Assembly: GCA_019359495.1 (NCBI GenBank)
Contig: JAHHHF010000093.1
Coordinates: forward strand, 30,134 to 94,133
Length of the DNA stretch: 64,000 bases
Direction of reading: 5' to 3'
From: Goleter apudmare HA4340-LM2
Lineage (GTDB): Bacteria; Cyanobacteriota; Cyanobacteriia; Cyanobacteriales; Nostocaceae
A program made the translations under genes and the position numbers. This document shows positions 28,035 through 38,580 of the stretch, in pieces. Each line of letters begins with the position of its first letter. Position 1 is the stretch's first letter. The notes below the pieces were generated by a model. It was given only the letters and a program-made list of their open reading frames with translations. It was not told the DNA's origin and did not search any database.

Positions 28035-28985
28035 ATGGCAAACAACGAAGAATCACGCGGTTTAAAGTCTCTGTTAGATTGGTTTGCTAATCGACGGAAA
28101 TCAGGAAACATCAACCTCGAACGCCAAGAACGTGAAATTGCTGATGGGCTGTGGCACAAGTGCCCTAAATGTGGTGTATTGACATATACAAAAGACTTAA
28201 GAGCCAATCAGATGGTTTGCACAGAATGTGGACATCATAATCGGGTGGATAGTGATGAACGCATCCGCCAATTGATAGATCACAACACTTGGCGGCCAAT
28301 GGATGAGCATCTGCATCCTACCGATCCACTGCAATTCCGCGATCGCAAACCCTACAGCGATCGCTTGCGGGAAACACAGGAGAAAATTGGTTTAATCGAT
28401 GCTGTTAAAACAGGCTTGGGTCAAATCAATGGCTTGCCCGTCGCCTTGGGAGTCATGGACTTCCGTTTCATGGGTGGTAGTATGGGTTCAGTCGTGGGCG
28501 AAAAACTCACCCGCATGATAGAGCAAGCCACCCAACGGCGGTATCCGGTATTGATTGTCTGTACCTCTGGCGGCGCTAGGATGCAAGAGGGTATGCTCTC
28601 GCTGATGCAGATGGCAAAAATCTCCGCAGCCCTAGAAAGACATCGCCAAGAGCGATTGTTATATATTCCTATTTTGACTAATCCCACCACAGGCGGTGTC
28701 ACCGCTAGTTTTGCTATGTTGGGAGATATTATCATAGCAGAACCCAAAGCAACTATCGGTTTTGCTGGTCGGCGAGTAATTGAGCAAACCCTGCGAGAAA
28801 AACTACCTGAAGATTTTCAAAGTGCAGAAGATCTACTCAAGCACGGTTTTATAGATGATATTGTACCCCGTACCCAGTTAAAAAATACCCTCGCCCAACT
28901 AATTGCCCTACACCAACCAGTACTAACCACGCCTCACATGGTGTTATGGGAGACAATGAGCCTCAGTTCCACTGTGGCTGAATAA
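28035..28985 (+). CDS. accD: Acetyl-CoA carboxylase carboxyltransferase subunit beta
   Basis: Beta subunit of the carboxyltransferase that moves CO2 from biotin-BCCP to acetyl-CoA in fatty-acid synthesis; it pairs with AccA. From the ATG at 28035 it has 316 residues; a TTG at 28020 would add five. The N-terminal zinc finger has two CxxC pairs ([17 protein letters not shown]). Then come [47 protein letters not shown] and [17 protein letters not shown], the crotonase-fold acyl-CoA and oxyanion regions. accA is not in the window. Confidence 0.97.
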   Translation: MANNEESRGLKSLLDWFANRRKSGNINLERQEREIADGLWHKCPKCGVLTYTKDLRANQMVCTECGHHNRVDSDERIRQLIDHNTWRPMDEHLHPTDPLQFRDRKPYSDRLRETQEKIGLIDAVKTGLGQINGLPVALGVMDFRFMGGSMGSVVGEKLTRMIEQATQRRYPVLIVCTSGGARMQEGMLSLMQMAKISAALERHRQERLLYIPILTNPTTGGVTASFAMLGDIIIAEPKATIGFAGRRVIEQTLREKLPEDFQSAEDLLKHGFIDDIVPRTQLKNTLAQLIALHQPVLTTPHMVLWETMSLSSTVAE

Positions 28986-29085
28986 GAAGATGAGGGGGAC
29001 GAGGGAGAGAGGGGAAAGATTATCTGGTAAGTTGAAACCCTCAAAATTTAACTCTTCCCTCATCATTCCCCACCGACCTCAATCC

Positions 29086-30465
29086 TCACCTTTGCGGTTC
29101 TTGCACAAAAATCAGTGCTACAAGTGCCACTAATCGCATCAGACTAGAAAGAGCAAATAATCCTAATAAGCCACCAAATTGGGCAAATTGGGCTAAAAAA
29201 CCACCTATGGTTGCACCTAGAGCACCACTCACACCACCTACAGCAGCAGCGATCGCAAAATAAATAGACCCGTTGGTTAACGATACAATTCCCAATTGCA
29301 TATTGTTAGTACACAAATCAATGGCTGCCCAAGTTCCGCCTGTAAAGATATGTAACAAGGGCAACCACAACCAAATATCTAAGTAATTACCACTAATACC
29401 CAGCCACAGCACAGGTGTGATTGCAACCAAAATTCCCAGCATTAGCAGAATGGGACGATTGCCAATTTTATCTGCCAACTTACCCCACAAAATCAGCATC
29501 AGCAGGTTTGCCCCTGCTTGCAGGCTACTGTAGGATGTGACCAAACTGACATCTAGATTCAACGTCTCCAGCATATAAAAGTTAAAAAAAGGAGCACTGA
29601 GATTCACAGATAGCATCCACAAGCTGAAATAAAGTAGAAATTTCAAAAAGTTAGAATCTTTCCAGAAGCTTGGCGGACTGGGTAAATCGGGTAGAGTCTC
29701 ACTTGTTTGCAAACACTTACCAAAATCAAGATTTGGCATTTGGGGATTCACATCCACCTTAAAATACTGACATCCCAGTCCCACTAATCCAAAAAAAATG
29801 CTAATAAGCAAAACCACCCCATAACCTTGGAGAGTCCCCCCGTACCAATGGGATACAGCTAAACCCGCCAAAGGTACACAGAGCAAATTAGTCAAGCTAG
29901 CTGCACTATTGCGAAACCCAAAATATCTACCCCGTAATCTCCGGGGAACCAGCATAGCGATCCAACTCAGCCATGATGCGCTTCCTAATCCTCCCAAAAG
30001 ATGGCTGAATAAGACAACCAACAGTGTTAATGTGACCAACTGTTGGGAAGTTACCCCTATCCAGCTGGCACTTATAATCCCAATAGCGAGAATTAACCAC
30101 AGTAACCGAGAAATCCCAAAAGTCAAAAGCGAATACTGAAAGCGGCTGGTAGTGCGTTCCGACAGGTAAGCGCCTAAAGGTTGAATGAGATTTACCAGCA
30201 TAGGGATAGAAGACAGCATCCCGAATATCATTGGACTCGCATCCAACTCCACCAGAAAATTACTCAGTAAAATCCCACCGGTCGTAATAGAAAAAACTGT
30301 TGCAAGTATGCTATCTACAGTAGAGGCTTGTAAACTAGTGCGAATAGCATTTTTATAAATCAGAGGACTGGGTTTGGAGGTCGCAGAGATTGCTGTTTGT
30401 GGTGTGGCAATCTGGGGAATTCCTAGAGTTATCAGCTTATCTGTTTCAATTTGAACAGAATCCAT
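29086..30465 (-). CDS. MFS transporter, substrate unknown
   Basis: A 459-residue membrane protein with about 12 hydrophobic helices and two halves joined by a polar loop near 245-270. The motif-A region after helix 2 reads GAYLSERTTSRF, and the second half has GKLADKIGNRP. A 30-residue hydrophilic N-terminus precedes helix 1. The gene converges with accD. Cyanobacterial MFS proteins of this length include exporters and sugar transporters; nothing here decides which. Confidence 0.85.
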   Translation of the reverse strand: MDSVQIETDKLITLGIPQIATPQTAISATSKPSPLIYKNAIRTSLQASTVDSILATVFSITTGGILLSNFLVELDASPMIFGMLSSIPMLVNLIQPLGAYLSERTTSRFQYSLLTFGISRLLWLILAIGIISASWIGVTSQQLVTLTLLVVLFSHLLGGLGSASWLSWIAMLVPRRLRGRYFGFRNSAASLTNLLCVPLAGLAVSHWYGGTLQGYGVVLLISIFFGLVGLGCQYFKVDVNPQMPNLDFGKCLQTSETLPDLPSPPSFWKDSNFLKFLLYFSLWMLSVNLSAPFFNFYMLETLNLDVSLVTSYSSLQAGANLLMLILWGKLADKIGNRPILLMLGILVAITPVLWLGISGNYLDIWLWLPLLHIFTGGTWAAIDLCTNNMQLGIVSLTNGSIYFAIAAAVGGVSGALGATIGGFLAQFAQFGGLLGLFALSSLMRLVALVALIFVQEPQR

Positions 30466-30589
30466 AAATTAAGATTTACAGGTGAAGTACCCTAGCAATA
30501 GTGTAATTACTAATAAGTTACTCGCTATTTTAACTTGTATTTGATTTTAGAGAATAAAAAAGAAAACCTGCGTATAGTTGTAAAACTTA

Positions 30590-30930
30590 CTACAAAAAAC
30601 TCTGCATAAACTCATTCAGCTTCCTGGCAAATGAATATGTGCGATGCCTACGGTAGTGGCGTGGCAAGGCTAAAATGTTGCAAACAATTTGGGAGCATCC
30701 CAAATGTGTAAATTTATTTTTTTGTAGTGATGGCTCTCTAGCCCGCTTCCTGGACATTAGGGAGCAAGATGCTCCCACTACAAATTTTATTTTTGCAAAA
30801 TTGGGATGCTCCCAACAATTTTCTTGTGGTGCGGGCATCTTGCCCGCTAATTAGAACGGGCAGGATGCCTGTTCTACAAGAGATTGTTAATACACAAAAT
30901 TAGCTTAGACACGCTAGTAGGTGTAGCTAT
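30590..30930. repeat. Composite repeat region with family B palindromes, copy 1
   Basis: Between the MFS gene and the Phd/PIN pair there are several related palindromes: GGGAGCATCCC, GGGAGCAAGATGCTCCC (30760-30777 region) and GCGGGCATCTTGCCCGC (30831-30847). The stretch 30817-30918, from AATTTTCTTGTGGTGCGGGC to TAGCTTAGACACGC, is repeated at 48023-48120. No gene is supported between 30466 and 31188. Confidence 0.8.
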
Positions 30931-31215
30931 TGCTAAAGATAGCTTTACTTAAAATAGGGCATTGATTCTATTCGGTAGCGATCGTGCTGTTTTCCTGGAT
31001 ACTACTCACACAAAAATTAAAAGGGCAAAGGGAATAATCAGAATGTTAAGTAAGCGTAATGGCCGCGATCGCATTACTCTGGTTCCCATAATCGCAGGCA
31101 TATTACAGCCAAAGTCCATAATCAGCAATATAAAACTACCAAAGGCGATCGCAAAAGGTTTGGCCATGGCTGGATAAAATATGATAATATGACCATAGTC
31201 ATGACTAGAGTTATT

Positions 31216-31440
31216 ATGAAATCAATTTCCAAAAGTAAACTCAAAGTTCAACTTCTGGAATTCCTCAGACTTGTAGAGTCGGAGGGAGAAGAAATTATAG
31301 TTACTGATCGCGGTAGGCCAGTTGTGAAAATTTCTAAATATGCACAAGCACCTTCCACAGAAGAGTTATTTGGGAGGATGCGTGGTAAGGTGAAATATTT
31401 TGAGGATTTAACTACACCCACAACTGAAGAATGGGGATAA
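31216..31440 (+). CDS. Phd/YefM-type antitoxin
   Basis: A 74-residue protein from the ATG at 31216; an ATG at 31189 would add nine residues. It begins MKSISKSKLKVQLLEFLRLV and continues GEEIIVTDRGRPVVKISKY, the typical Phd/YefM fold, which binds the operator and neutralises the toxin through its C-terminal tail (ELFGRMRGKVKYF). The toxin gene overlaps its end by ten bases. Autoregulation by the complex is usual for the family. Confidence 0.88.
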   Translation: MKSISKSKLKVQLLEFLRLVESEGEEIIVTDRGRPVVKISKYAQAPSTEELFGRMRGKVKYFEDLTTPTTEEWG

Positions 31441-31835
31441 ATGTGAAGATAGTCCTCGACACTTGCGCCTTAATCTGGTGGAGTTTAGATCCAGATAAGC
31501 TTTCTCAAAATGCTCAAACAGCTTGCAATAACATGGAAAGGGATAAAAATGGTCTTGTCCCGTCCACAGCCATATGGGAAATTGCGATCAAAATTAAAAA
31601 TCAAAAACTAGATTTAGGAGTCAATCTTAACGAATACGTAACAGCATTAAAAAAGTCTAGTGTCATCGAGATTGTACCCATTGATGAATATATTTGGCTG
31701 GAAAGTGTCAAGTTAGAATGGGGTCATCGAGATCCAGTAGATCGAGTCGTAGTCGCACTGGCCAGAAATAATGACGCTGAAATAATTACAGTCGATAAAG
31801 AAATAACCAGTTTCTATTCAAAAGTGATTTGGTAG
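31431..31835 (+). CDS. PIN-domain toxin paired with Phd-type antitoxin
   Basis: A 134-residue PIN-domain protein. The ATG at 31431 overlaps the antitoxin stop codon; a GTG at 31443 (MKIVLDTCAL) is an alternative start. Acidic residues sit in IVLDTCALIW, in IWEIAIK and in HRDPVDRVVVALA, matching the ribonuclease active site. This belongs to the subgroup of PIN toxins paired with Phd rather than RHH antitoxins, so it differs from the pair at 10.2 kb. Confidence 0.9.
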   Translation: MGINVKIVLDTCALIWWSLDPDKLSQNAQTACNNMERDKNGLVPSTAIWEIAIKIKNQKLDLGVNLNEYVTALKKSSVIEIVPIDEYIWLESVKLEWGHRDPVDRVVVALARNNDAEIITVDKEITSFYSKVIW

Positions 31836-31851
31836 AGGTTGAAGAGTACGA

Positions 31852-33105
31852 CTATTCCAGATCTCTAATTTGTTGATTCGCTGCATTCTCTGCCCGTACT
31901 ATTGCTTGCTTTAATGGTTGTTGTCCCAATAAGGCGCTGATGAATTGGTTATCAAAATTATTGACGATCGCAGCTGGATACTCGCCCACTTGCCAAGGCA
32001 TGGCATAATCAACGCCAGCGACGAAAGGCGATCGCAATGGGTCTTGGTCATAACCCAATTTCTTAGCTACTGATTGACGTGTGGGTAAGGCGAACCCTGT
32101 TCCTGTCCACTTTTCCATCCCGACTTTACCTGTGAGATAGGAAATCAATTCCCAAGCTTCAGCTTTATGTTTTGCTTGTTTGTTCATAACGTAGGCAACG
32201 GTAAAAACCATTGTGACTTTATTACCATTAATCGTAGGTAACTCTGCGGTAGCAAACTCCAGCTTCGGAAAGGTTTCTTTGAGGTAGGGAATTGCCCAAT
32301 TACCTTCAATCACCATCGCCACCTTACTTTGACCAAACATCTCGCTACCAGAGTTTGTACCCACATCAGATTTTTGGGCAGAGGAGCGGTCTTTTTGATA
32401 CTGGTCTACTACTAATTGCAATCCCTGTAAACCTGATTCACTAGCAAAGGTTGCATGACCATTTTGATCAACGATTTGCCCACCAAAGGCTTTGATTTTG
32501 TAAGCCTGACGCGCTAATTCGGGAGTAATTCCCATACCGTAGCGGTTGAGTTTACCTGTGAGTTGTTGCGAATAGGTGCGTAATTCATCCCAGGTAGTAG
32601 GTGGACTAGTTAAACCTGCTGTGGCAAAGGCTTGTTTGTTATAAAACAACGACAAAATGGAATAGTCTTTAGGCAAACCATAAATCTGGTTTTGGTACTT
32701 AAAGCTGTTGAGTAAGTTCGTCTCAAAATCTCCTAGGTAAAATTCGGGTGTAATATAGGTATCCAGTGGTTCCAAGACATTCTGACTCATTAAAAAAGGA
32801 GCTTCCAGGGAGTCTAAATAGAAAACATCGGGAGCAGCATCTCCCACCAAACGGGTTTTCAGCACATCCATGTATTGGTCAGAGATGACCTCATACTTGA
32901 CTTTTATCTTGGGGTGCTGGGCTTCAAAGTTTTGTAGTACTTGTTTGAGGAGTTTTTGCTCTACAATATTCCCACCCCAACCACTGAGTTTGATGGTGGT
33001 TACGGTTGGCGGGGCACTGGTTAGCTGTAAGCTATGAAAAAAAATGAAAGTGAGTGCGATCGCCACTACCAGTACTAAAAATCTCAATAACTTGCCTTTG
33101 CTCAC
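31852..33105 (-). CDS. Extracellular sugar-binding protein of an ABC transporter
   Basis: A 417-residue type-1 solute-binding protein (MalE/UgpB-like) that delivers a sugar to an ABC importer. It starts with GTG at 33105 and has a hydrophobic N-terminal segment (LLRFLVLVVAIALTFIFF) without a lipobox cysteine, so it is secreted or anchored by this helix. Family features are KLSGWGGNIVEQKLL, DVFYLDSLEAPFL, YGLPKDYSILSLFYNKQAF and VAMVIEGNWAIPYL. No permease or ATPase gene is adjacent. nagA lies upstream on the same strand, 207 bp away. Confidence 0.85.
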   Translation of the reverse strand: MSKGKLLRFLVLVVAIALTFIFFHSLQLTSAPPTVTTIKLSGWGGNIVEQKLLKQVLQNFEAQHPKIKVKYEVISDQYMDVLKTRLVGDAAPDVFYLDSLEAPFLMSQNVLEPLDTYITPEFYLGDFETNLLNSFKYQNQIYGLPKDYSILSLFYNKQAFATAGLTSPPTTWDELRTYSQQLTGKLNRYGMGITPELARQAYKIKAFGGQIVDQNGHATFASESGLQGLQLVVDQYQKDRSSAQKSDVGTNSGSEMFGQSKVAMVIEGNWAIPYLKETFPKLEFATAELPTINGNKVTMVFTVAYVMNKQAKHKAEAWELISYLTGKVGMEKWTGTGFALPTRQSVAKKLGYDQDPLRSPFVAGVDYAMPWQVGEYPAAIVNNFDNQFISALLGQQPLKQAIVRAENAANQQIRDLE

Positions 33106-33312
33106 AGAAGTACAAATAAAAACCTCTCACTTTATTTATATCGTCTGTAGTTGAATATGGATCTTGAAGCAATTTCAATTTTTGTGGAGATATGTACTGC
33201 TCCATTTTCTCCACTAGTTGTTTGACACTGGCTGGAGTTTTTTCCTAATCTGAGTCGGATATTTCTATTCCGTAGGCGAGGTAGTTTTCATCCATGCCCC
33301 CTAATTTACCAT

Positions 33313-34548
33313 CTATGTATACTTTAAAGACTTGGTAACACTTTCAATCCTATGAACTACTACGTTTGATATTCGCTGCCAAGATAATTCTTTTGTCTGA
33401 ACATCCTGATGCCAGCGTAATAAATTAGCTGGTTGATTGGGAGCGATGCCCGGTAAGCCAATGGCCTTTCTAGGTGCATCTGTAGCCAAAGCGATCGCGC
33501 TTTCTACATTACAAATCCCCCACTTCACCAAATTCTGCACACCTACCAATAAGGGTAAAGTCGTCCCTGATAAAGTGCCATCAGGTAATCGTGCAGTGCC
33601 GTTTGTAACTGCAATTTGCCGACTGTCCCAAGGATACACGCCATCCGGTAGCCCCAGGGGTGCAAGGGCATCGCTGACAAGAAACAGCCCTTGTTGTTCA
33701 TGGCTAGCACGGAGCAAAATTTGCAGCATAGTTGGTGAAACATGCTCACCATCTGCAATAAAACCACACATAACATCAGGGTGGGTAATCGCCGCTCCTA
33801 ATAATCCTGGTTCACGGTGGTGTAATGGAGGCATGGCGTTGAAAGCATGTGTCACCATTGTCGCACCGAGAGCAAAAGCCTGTTGGGCTTGGGCTGCTGT
33901 GGCTTGGGAATGTCCTACGCTGACGGTGATGCCCAAGGAACGCAAATATGGTATGACTTCGCTGGTGGGATCTAACTCTGGTGCTAGGGTGATCACTTTG
34001 ACGATATGAGCATAGTCACCCAAAACTCTTTTAATATTATCAATTGTTAGGGGTAACAAATACTCGGCTGGATGTGCGCCACGCTTTTGGTAGTTGAGAA
34101 ATGGCCCTTCTAGATGAACTCCGAGAATTTTCGCTCCTGCTGTTTGACTGGGGAGAAAATCGGCAATTACAGTTAGCGATCGCTGTATATTTTCTACAGC
34201 AGTTGTCACCAATGTGGGTAAAAATCCATCTACCCCGACATTCCACAAAAATTGGCAGATTTTTCCTAAAACATCAGAATTTTCCGCTTGTAAATCGGGA
34301 AATGCCAATCCTAATGCACCGTTAATCTGTAAATCTACGCCACCTAATGAAACCCAATCACCAGCAACATCTATTAATTGTATGTTTTCTGTAGGCGATC
34401 GCTTAAAAATCGTACCCATTGGCAGAATTTGCTCAATTATCCCCTCTTGATTAATCAAGAGCCTCTGCAAACCTGGATAACCAATTATTCGCGCATTAAT
34501 AATATCTATATTTTTCAAGATGGGGTTTTGTGTGCCGTTAATCATCAC
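33313..34548 (-). CDS. nagA: N-acetylglucosamine-6-phosphate deacetylase
   Basis: A metal-dependent amidohydrolase that deacetylates GlcNAc-6-phosphate during amino-sugar and cell-wall recycling. The 411-residue protein (410 from the ATG at 34545) shows GVDLQINGALGLAF near the N-terminus, GVHLEGPFLNYQKRGAHP (metal Glu), SVGHSQATAAQA and THAFNAMPPLHHREPG (metal His) and LVSDALAPLGLPDG (catalytic Asp). It is divergent from purE with only 44 bp between the starts, so the two promoters must overlap. This arrangement is common in Nostocales by recall. Confidence 0.93.
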   Translation of the reverse strand: MMINGTQNPILKNIDIINARIIGYPGLQRLLINQEGIIEQILPMGTIFKRSPTENIQLIDVAGDWVSLGGVDLQINGALGLAFPDLQAENSDVLGKICQFLWNVGVDGFLPTLVTTAVENIQRSLTVIADFLPSQTAGAKILGVHLEGPFLNYQKRGAHPAEYLLPLTIDNIKRVLGDYAHIVKVITLAPELDPTSEVIPYLRSLGITVSVGHSQATAAQAQQAFALGATMVTHAFNAMPPLHHREPGLLGAAITHPDVMCGFIADGEHVSPTMLQILLRASHEQQGLFLVSDALAPLGLPDGVYPWDSRQIAVTNGTARLPDGTLSGTTLPLLVGVQNLVKWGICNVESAIALATDAPRKAIGLPGIAPNQPANLLRWHQDVQTKELSWQRISNVVVHRIESVTKSLKYT

Positions 34549-34592
34549 TTTGGTGAGAGAATATCTAAGTTTGACCTAAATTTTGAATTCCT

Positions 34593-35111
34593 ATGGCTCC
34601 TGTTGTTGGCATTATTATGGGTAGCGATTCTGATTTGCCCACCATGAAAGATGCGATCGCTATTTGTGATGAATTTGGTGTTGAGAGGGAAGTGGCGATC
34701 GTTTCTGCTCATCGTACACCAGAACGCATGGTGCAATACGCTCAACTTGCTCACCAACGCGGCATCAAGGTAATTATTGCCGGTGCTGGTGGTGCGGCTC
34801 ATCTCCCAGGTATGGTAGCATCCCTGACTCCATTGCCTGTAATTGGTGTACCTGTACCTACCCGTAATTTACAAGGCGTGGATTCTTTGTATTCAATTGT
34901 ACAGATGCCAGGGGGTATCCCCGTGGCAACGGTGGCGATCGGTAATGCTAAAAACGCTGGACTTTTAGCGGTGCAGATTCTTGCTACCCACCAACCAGAA
35001 TTATTTGAAAAAGTCCAACAATATCGTCAATCTCTATCTGCATCAGTGATGGCAAAGCAAACCAAGCTAGAACAACTCGGCTATCAGCAATATTTACAAC
35101 TGGAATTGTAG
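34593..35111 (+). CDS. purE: N5-carboxyaminoimidazole ribonucleotide mutase
   Basis: PurE isomerises N5-CAIR to CAIR in purine biosynthesis. The 172-residue protein has [24 protein letters not shown] with the catalytic His, [16 protein letters not shown] and [20 protein letters not shown], all standard for class I PurE. Length is normal with a short C-terminal extension. The gene is divergent from nagA. purK is not nearby. Confidence 0.96.
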   Translation: MAPVVGIIMGSDSDLPTMKDAIAICDEFGVEREVAIVSAHRTPERMVQYAQLAHQRGIKVIIAGAGGAAHLPGMVASLTPLPVIGVPVPTRNLQGVDSLYSIVQMPGGIPVATVAIGNAKNAGLLAVQILATHQPELFEKVQQYRQSLSASVMAKQTKLEQLGYQQYLQLEL

Positions 35112-35169
35112 TGTGTCGAGGAAAATTGACCAAGCTTGTTGTGTTAATTAACTACACAGTATTAACAAT

Positions 35170-35189
35170 GTACTTTCTAATGTAAGTAC
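35170..35189. repeat. Inverted repeat downstream of purE
   Basis: GTACTT (35170-35175) and AAGTAC (35184-35189) form a perfect dyad with an 8-base centre. There is no adjoining T-run, so it looks more like a protein-binding site than a terminator. Confidence 0.4.
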
Positions 35190-35328
35190 TAAATATTAAT
35201 CTTTTTTATATAAATTTAATATTTTTTTTATTTACCATCTTGACATCGGCAAATGCTGACAATGTAAAGAATTCATTTCTTTACCCTGAATTTCTGGAGG
35301 CTATTGCCAGCATTAAAAATATAAAATT

Positions 35329-35342
35329 GTATCTGGTGATAC
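35329..35342. promoter_or_regulatory. NtcA-binding site upstream of the ammonium transporter gene
   Basis: GTATCTGGTGATAC is a perfect GTAN8TAC, the NtcA consensus. It lies in the 710-bp gene-free region before amt, about 495 bp from the start codon. NtcA activates ammonium-transporter genes under nitrogen limitation in cyanobacteria, so context supports it. TAAATA (35359-35364) and TAGACA (35363-35368) are possible -10 elements, 16 to 20 bases downstream, a little closer than the usual 22-23. Confidence 0.65.
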
Positions 35343-35836
35343 AGAACAAGAGTGTTCGTAAATAGACAATCAATCAAATTAATTTGCAAGTTTATCAAAG
35401 TAGTCAGTGAAAATTGTTTTTATGATTCCAGTCAGGGAATTTTTTTAAGTTAAAAACACTAACTATTACCCAAGTGAAAGCTCTTTATAGAGGGTATATT
35501 GCCAACTACACAGTAGATTAATTTTTGGTGAGTGAGATTTATGGGCAATCATCGAACTACACTTCTTCACAAAGTAAAGATTTGGTGAACAAGACTTGGC
35601 TGTGTGAGCAGCAATATAATAGTTGCCTAAACTTAACAACAATAATTTCCAAATATATTTACAAATGTAGCAATATTTTCTTAAACTCCTATCTAGGTTA
35701 TTTAAGTTTCTGGTTCATAAACAACTTACCTGAACGACAAATATCAACTAACCACTTGATGGCAGTTCAGGGATTAATTCTTTCTGTTTAGGTCTTTATC
35801 CCATTCATAACGGTTTGCAGTAAAGTGTTTAAACTC

Positions 35837-37441
35837 ATGCACAAACAGAAATTAAAAACAAAAAATAGGCGTCGTCCTATACAAAACCGCTTCAAAGATC
35901 CACAATCAAGCTCAAAAGTCAAGCGATTTTATCTAGCAATTAAGAGACTTTCCCCCAATTGGCAAGCTTGTTTGCCCTTAGCTGCTTTAATCGTCTTGGG
36001 ATGGGGTTACGCAGCATTTGCCCAAGCTCCCGAAGCTCCCGCCGCCGGCCCCACAACAGCAGAACTTAAAGTTGCCATAGACACTCTGTGGGTAGCACTC
36101 GCCACCTTTTTAGTGTTTTTTATGAATGCTGGTTTTGGCATGTTAGAAACCGGCTTCTGCCGTCAGAAAAACGCTGTCAACGTTTTATCTAAAAACTTGA
36201 TTGTATTTGCCCTATCTACAGTAGCCTTTTGGGCGATCGGGTTTGGCATCATGTTTGGTGATGGCAACCCATTCCTGGGATACAGTGGTTTTTTCCTGCC
36301 AGTAGATAACAGTCCCGCTACCGGAGATGCTTACAAAGGTGTTTTTAGCGCTCTCAACTGGGCAGGCGTTCCTCTAGCAGCCAAGTTTCTATTCCAATTG
36401 GTGTTCGCAGGCACAGCCGCAACAATTGTTTCTGGTGCAGTTGCCGAACGGATTAAATTCGTTGACTTCTTGATCTTCAGCCTTCTGCTTGTAGGTATTG
36501 CCTACCCCATCACCGGACACTGGATTTGGGGTGCTGGTTGGCTTGCCAGTTTTGGTTTTTGGGATTTTGCTGGTTCTACAGTAGTTCACTCAGTCGGTGG
36601 CTGGGCTGCTTTAATGGGAGCGGTATTCCTCGGCCCACGTATTGGGAAGTATCAAGATGGTAAAGTTGTTGCTCTACCTGGTCACAACATGAGTATTGCC
36701 ACCTTGGGCTGCTTGATTTTGTGGTTGGGCTGGTTTGGCTTCAACCCCGGTTCAGTCATGGCTGCTGATCCCGGTGCGATTACTCACATTGCCTTAACAA
36801 CCAACATGGCAGGTGCAGTTGGTGGGATTGCGGCGACCATTACAGCCTGGTTGTACTTAGGTAAACCAGACTTATCCATGATTATCAATGGTATCTTAGC
36901 TGGCTTAGTTGGGATTACAGCATCTTGCGCCTACGTCAGTATTGGTAGTTCGATAATCATTGGTTTGGTTGCTGGAGTACTTGTAGTTTTCTCTGTACCC
37001 TTCTTTGATAAGCTCGGTATTGATGACCCAGTAGGTGCTACCTCAGTTCACTTAGTCTGTGGTGTCTGGGGAACTCTGGCAGTTGGTCTATTTTCCGTCG
37101 GGCCTGGTGGATATCCCTGGATGGTTGACTTGGCAGGCAAGCCAGTAGGTCCACATGGATTATTTTTGGGTGGTAATTTCGCTTCACTCTTTGCTCAAAT
37201 AGTTGGTGTTCTAGCTGTAGGTGGATTCACTGTGGCTCTCACCAGTATCTTTTGGTTGGCACTAAAAGCAACTCTAGGTATCAGAGTATCTCGAAAAGAA
37301 GAGTTGGAAGGCTTGGATATCGGTGAACACGGTATGGAAGCTTACAGTGGATTCCTCAAAGAAACTGGTGCGGGAGGATTTGCTGAAGAAGATAGCTCTC
37401 CTGGAATGTCTCAGGGTGGTGACTTACCAAATACCCTTTAA
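35837..37441 (+). CDS. amt: Ammonium transporter (Amt family)
   Basis: A membrane channel for ammonium uptake. From the ATG at 35837 it has 534 residues; a GTG at 35825 adds four. The Amt core has 11 helices, with [45 protein letters not shown], and the twin pore histidines in [12 protein letters not shown] and [13 protein letters not shown]. The helix [16 protein letters not shown] looks like a signal peptide, but about 45 strongly basic residues ([15 protein letters not shown]) precede it, which is unusual. A downstream start is possible. Upstream lies an NtcA site. No glnK-type gene is adjacent. Confidence 0.94.
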   Translation: MHKQKLKTKNRRRPIQNRFKDPQSSSKVKRFYLAIKRLSPNWQACLPLAALIVLGWGYAAFAQAPEAPAAGPTTAELKVAIDTLWVALATFLVFFMNAGFGMLETGFCRQKNAVNVLSKNLIVFALSTVAFWAIGFGIMFGDGNPFLGYSGFFLPVDNSPATGDAYKGVFSALNWAGVPLAAKFLFQLVFAGTAATIVSGAVAERIKFVDFLIFSLLLVGIAYPITGHWIWGAGWLASFGFWDFAGSTVVHSVGGWAALMGAVFLGPRIGKYQDGKVVALPGHNMSIATLGCLILWLGWFGFNPGSVMAADPGAITHIALTTNMAGAVGGIAATITAWLYLGKPDLSMIINGILAGLVGITASCAYVSIGSSIIIGLVAGVLVVFSVPFFDKLGIDDPVGATSVHLVCGVWGTLAVGLFSVGPGGYPWMVDLAGKPVGPHGLFLGGNFASLFAQIVGVLAVGGFTVALTSIFWLALKATLGIRVSRKEELEGLDIGEHGMEAYSGFLKETGAGGFAEEDSSPGMSQGGDLPNTL

Positions 37442-37482
37442 GCTTATTTCACATCTTGAAAGGAGTATTTTATATACAGGGT

Positions 37483-37520
37483 GGGCGGCTTTTACCTAAA
37501 AGGATAAGAGCCGCCCTTTT
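37483..37520 (+). terminator. Intrinsic terminator of amt
   Basis: GGGCGGCT (37483-37490) pairs with AGCCGCCC (37509-37516), with further A-T pairs inside, and TTTT follows. It lies 42 bases after the amt stop codon. Confidence 0.88.
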
Positions 37521-37612
37521 GTCAGAGGTAATAGGCAAATGCCTCCCCCATTCCCCCCCATAGCGAGAATAGTTCATAATCTAATTCAAAATCTTAGTAA
37601 ATTTTGCTAGTC

Positions 37613-38431
37613 GTGTCCTCTTCTGAAAAAACTTTTCCTGTCTGGGCAATTTTCTCACTGGTAACCAACGGCCTACTGATGTTGGGGGTGGTTATCCTAC
37701 TAATTTGGCAACAACAGAAATTGAAGGGTGTTTTTGGCACAACTCCAGTTAGTGAAACTGCGTCTGTCTTACCAAAATTGGGCCCGCGTCACAAACTCAA
37801 TTACCAGCAGTGGGTGGACATTCTCAAGCGAGAAGCCCAGGTGGCTACTGACAAACGTCCCCATAATTTAACCATATTGGCTGGAGATTCTTTGAGTTTG
37901 TGGTTTCCTCCTGGGTTATTACCTGAAGGCAGAAATTGGCTCAATCAGGGAATTTCTGGCGAAAAAAGCTATGGACTCTGGAAACGATTAGAGTTATTTG
38001 ACCGTACCCAACCAGAGATGATTTTGGTGATGATTGGGATTAATGACTTAATCCAGGGTGTGAGTGATGAGATAATTCTAGAGAATCAGTGGCAAATTAT
38101 GAGTTACTTGCGAAAGGCTCATCCGAAAGCGCAAGTTATTGTCCAGTCAATTTTGCCGCATGGGGGAGAGCAAGCAACTTGGGAGGGGCGGGAGAAACTG
38201 CTAGGTATTCCCAATAGTCGTATCCGTCAGTTAAATCAACAACTACAAGCCATAGCAACAAAAGAAGGTGTCAAATATCTCGATTTATATCCTTTGTTTA
38301 CTAACCAGCAAGGTAATCTGCACCGTGAATTTACTACTGATGGTTTACACCTAAGTCCCCAAGGTTATGTAGTCTGGCGTACTGCTTTGCAGCTTTATGG
38401 CCAGATGGAATTGGTAGGTGAGAAAAATTGA
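37613..38431 (+). CDS. SGNH/GDSL-type hydrolase with N-terminal membrane anchor
   Basis: A 272-residue protein from the GTG at 37613 (a TTG at 37604 is possible). One transmembrane helix (WAIFSLVTNGLLMLGVVILL) anchors it. The SGNH blocks are present: nucleophile Ser in LAGDSLSLW, Gly in LNQGISG, Asn in MIGINDL, and Asp-His in TDGLHLSPQGY. It is probably an esterase, lipase or acetyl-hydrolase acting at the membrane or envelope. It is separated from amt by a terminator and from ispH by about 150 bp. Confidence 0.88.
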   Translation: MSSSEKTFPVWAIFSLVTNGLLMLGVVILLIWQQQKLKGVFGTTPVSETASVLPKLGPRHKLNYQQWVDILKREAQVATDKRPHNLTILAGDSLSLWFPPGLLPEGRNWLNQGISGEKSYGLWKRLELFDRTQPEMILVMIGINDLIQGVSDEIILENQWQIMSYLRKAHPKAQVIVQSILPHGGEQATWEGREKLLGIPNSRIRQLNQQLQAIATKEGVKYLDLYPLFTNQQGNLHREFTTDGLHLSPQGYVVWRTALQLYGQMELVGEKN

Positions 38432-38580
38432 TGTGGGTGAGGAATGTTTGCAGCTATGGTGCTCATGCTCTGAAACAGTGAGAGCAAGGGAATATTTTCT
38501 TGTTCTTATTCCCATCTCGCCAACTAAATTGCACCTTGGCACGAGAGAATCAGAAAGAGGAGATTTTAACGAATAAAACA

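Noticed and set aside
33437..34009. 190-codon plus-strand frame
   Set aside because: It is a shadow of nagA, whose motifs and codon use are clear on the minus strand.
35525..35791. 88-codon plus-strand frame before amt
   Set aside because: It lies in the A+T-rich leader of amt, has no ribosome-binding site and an atypical composition.
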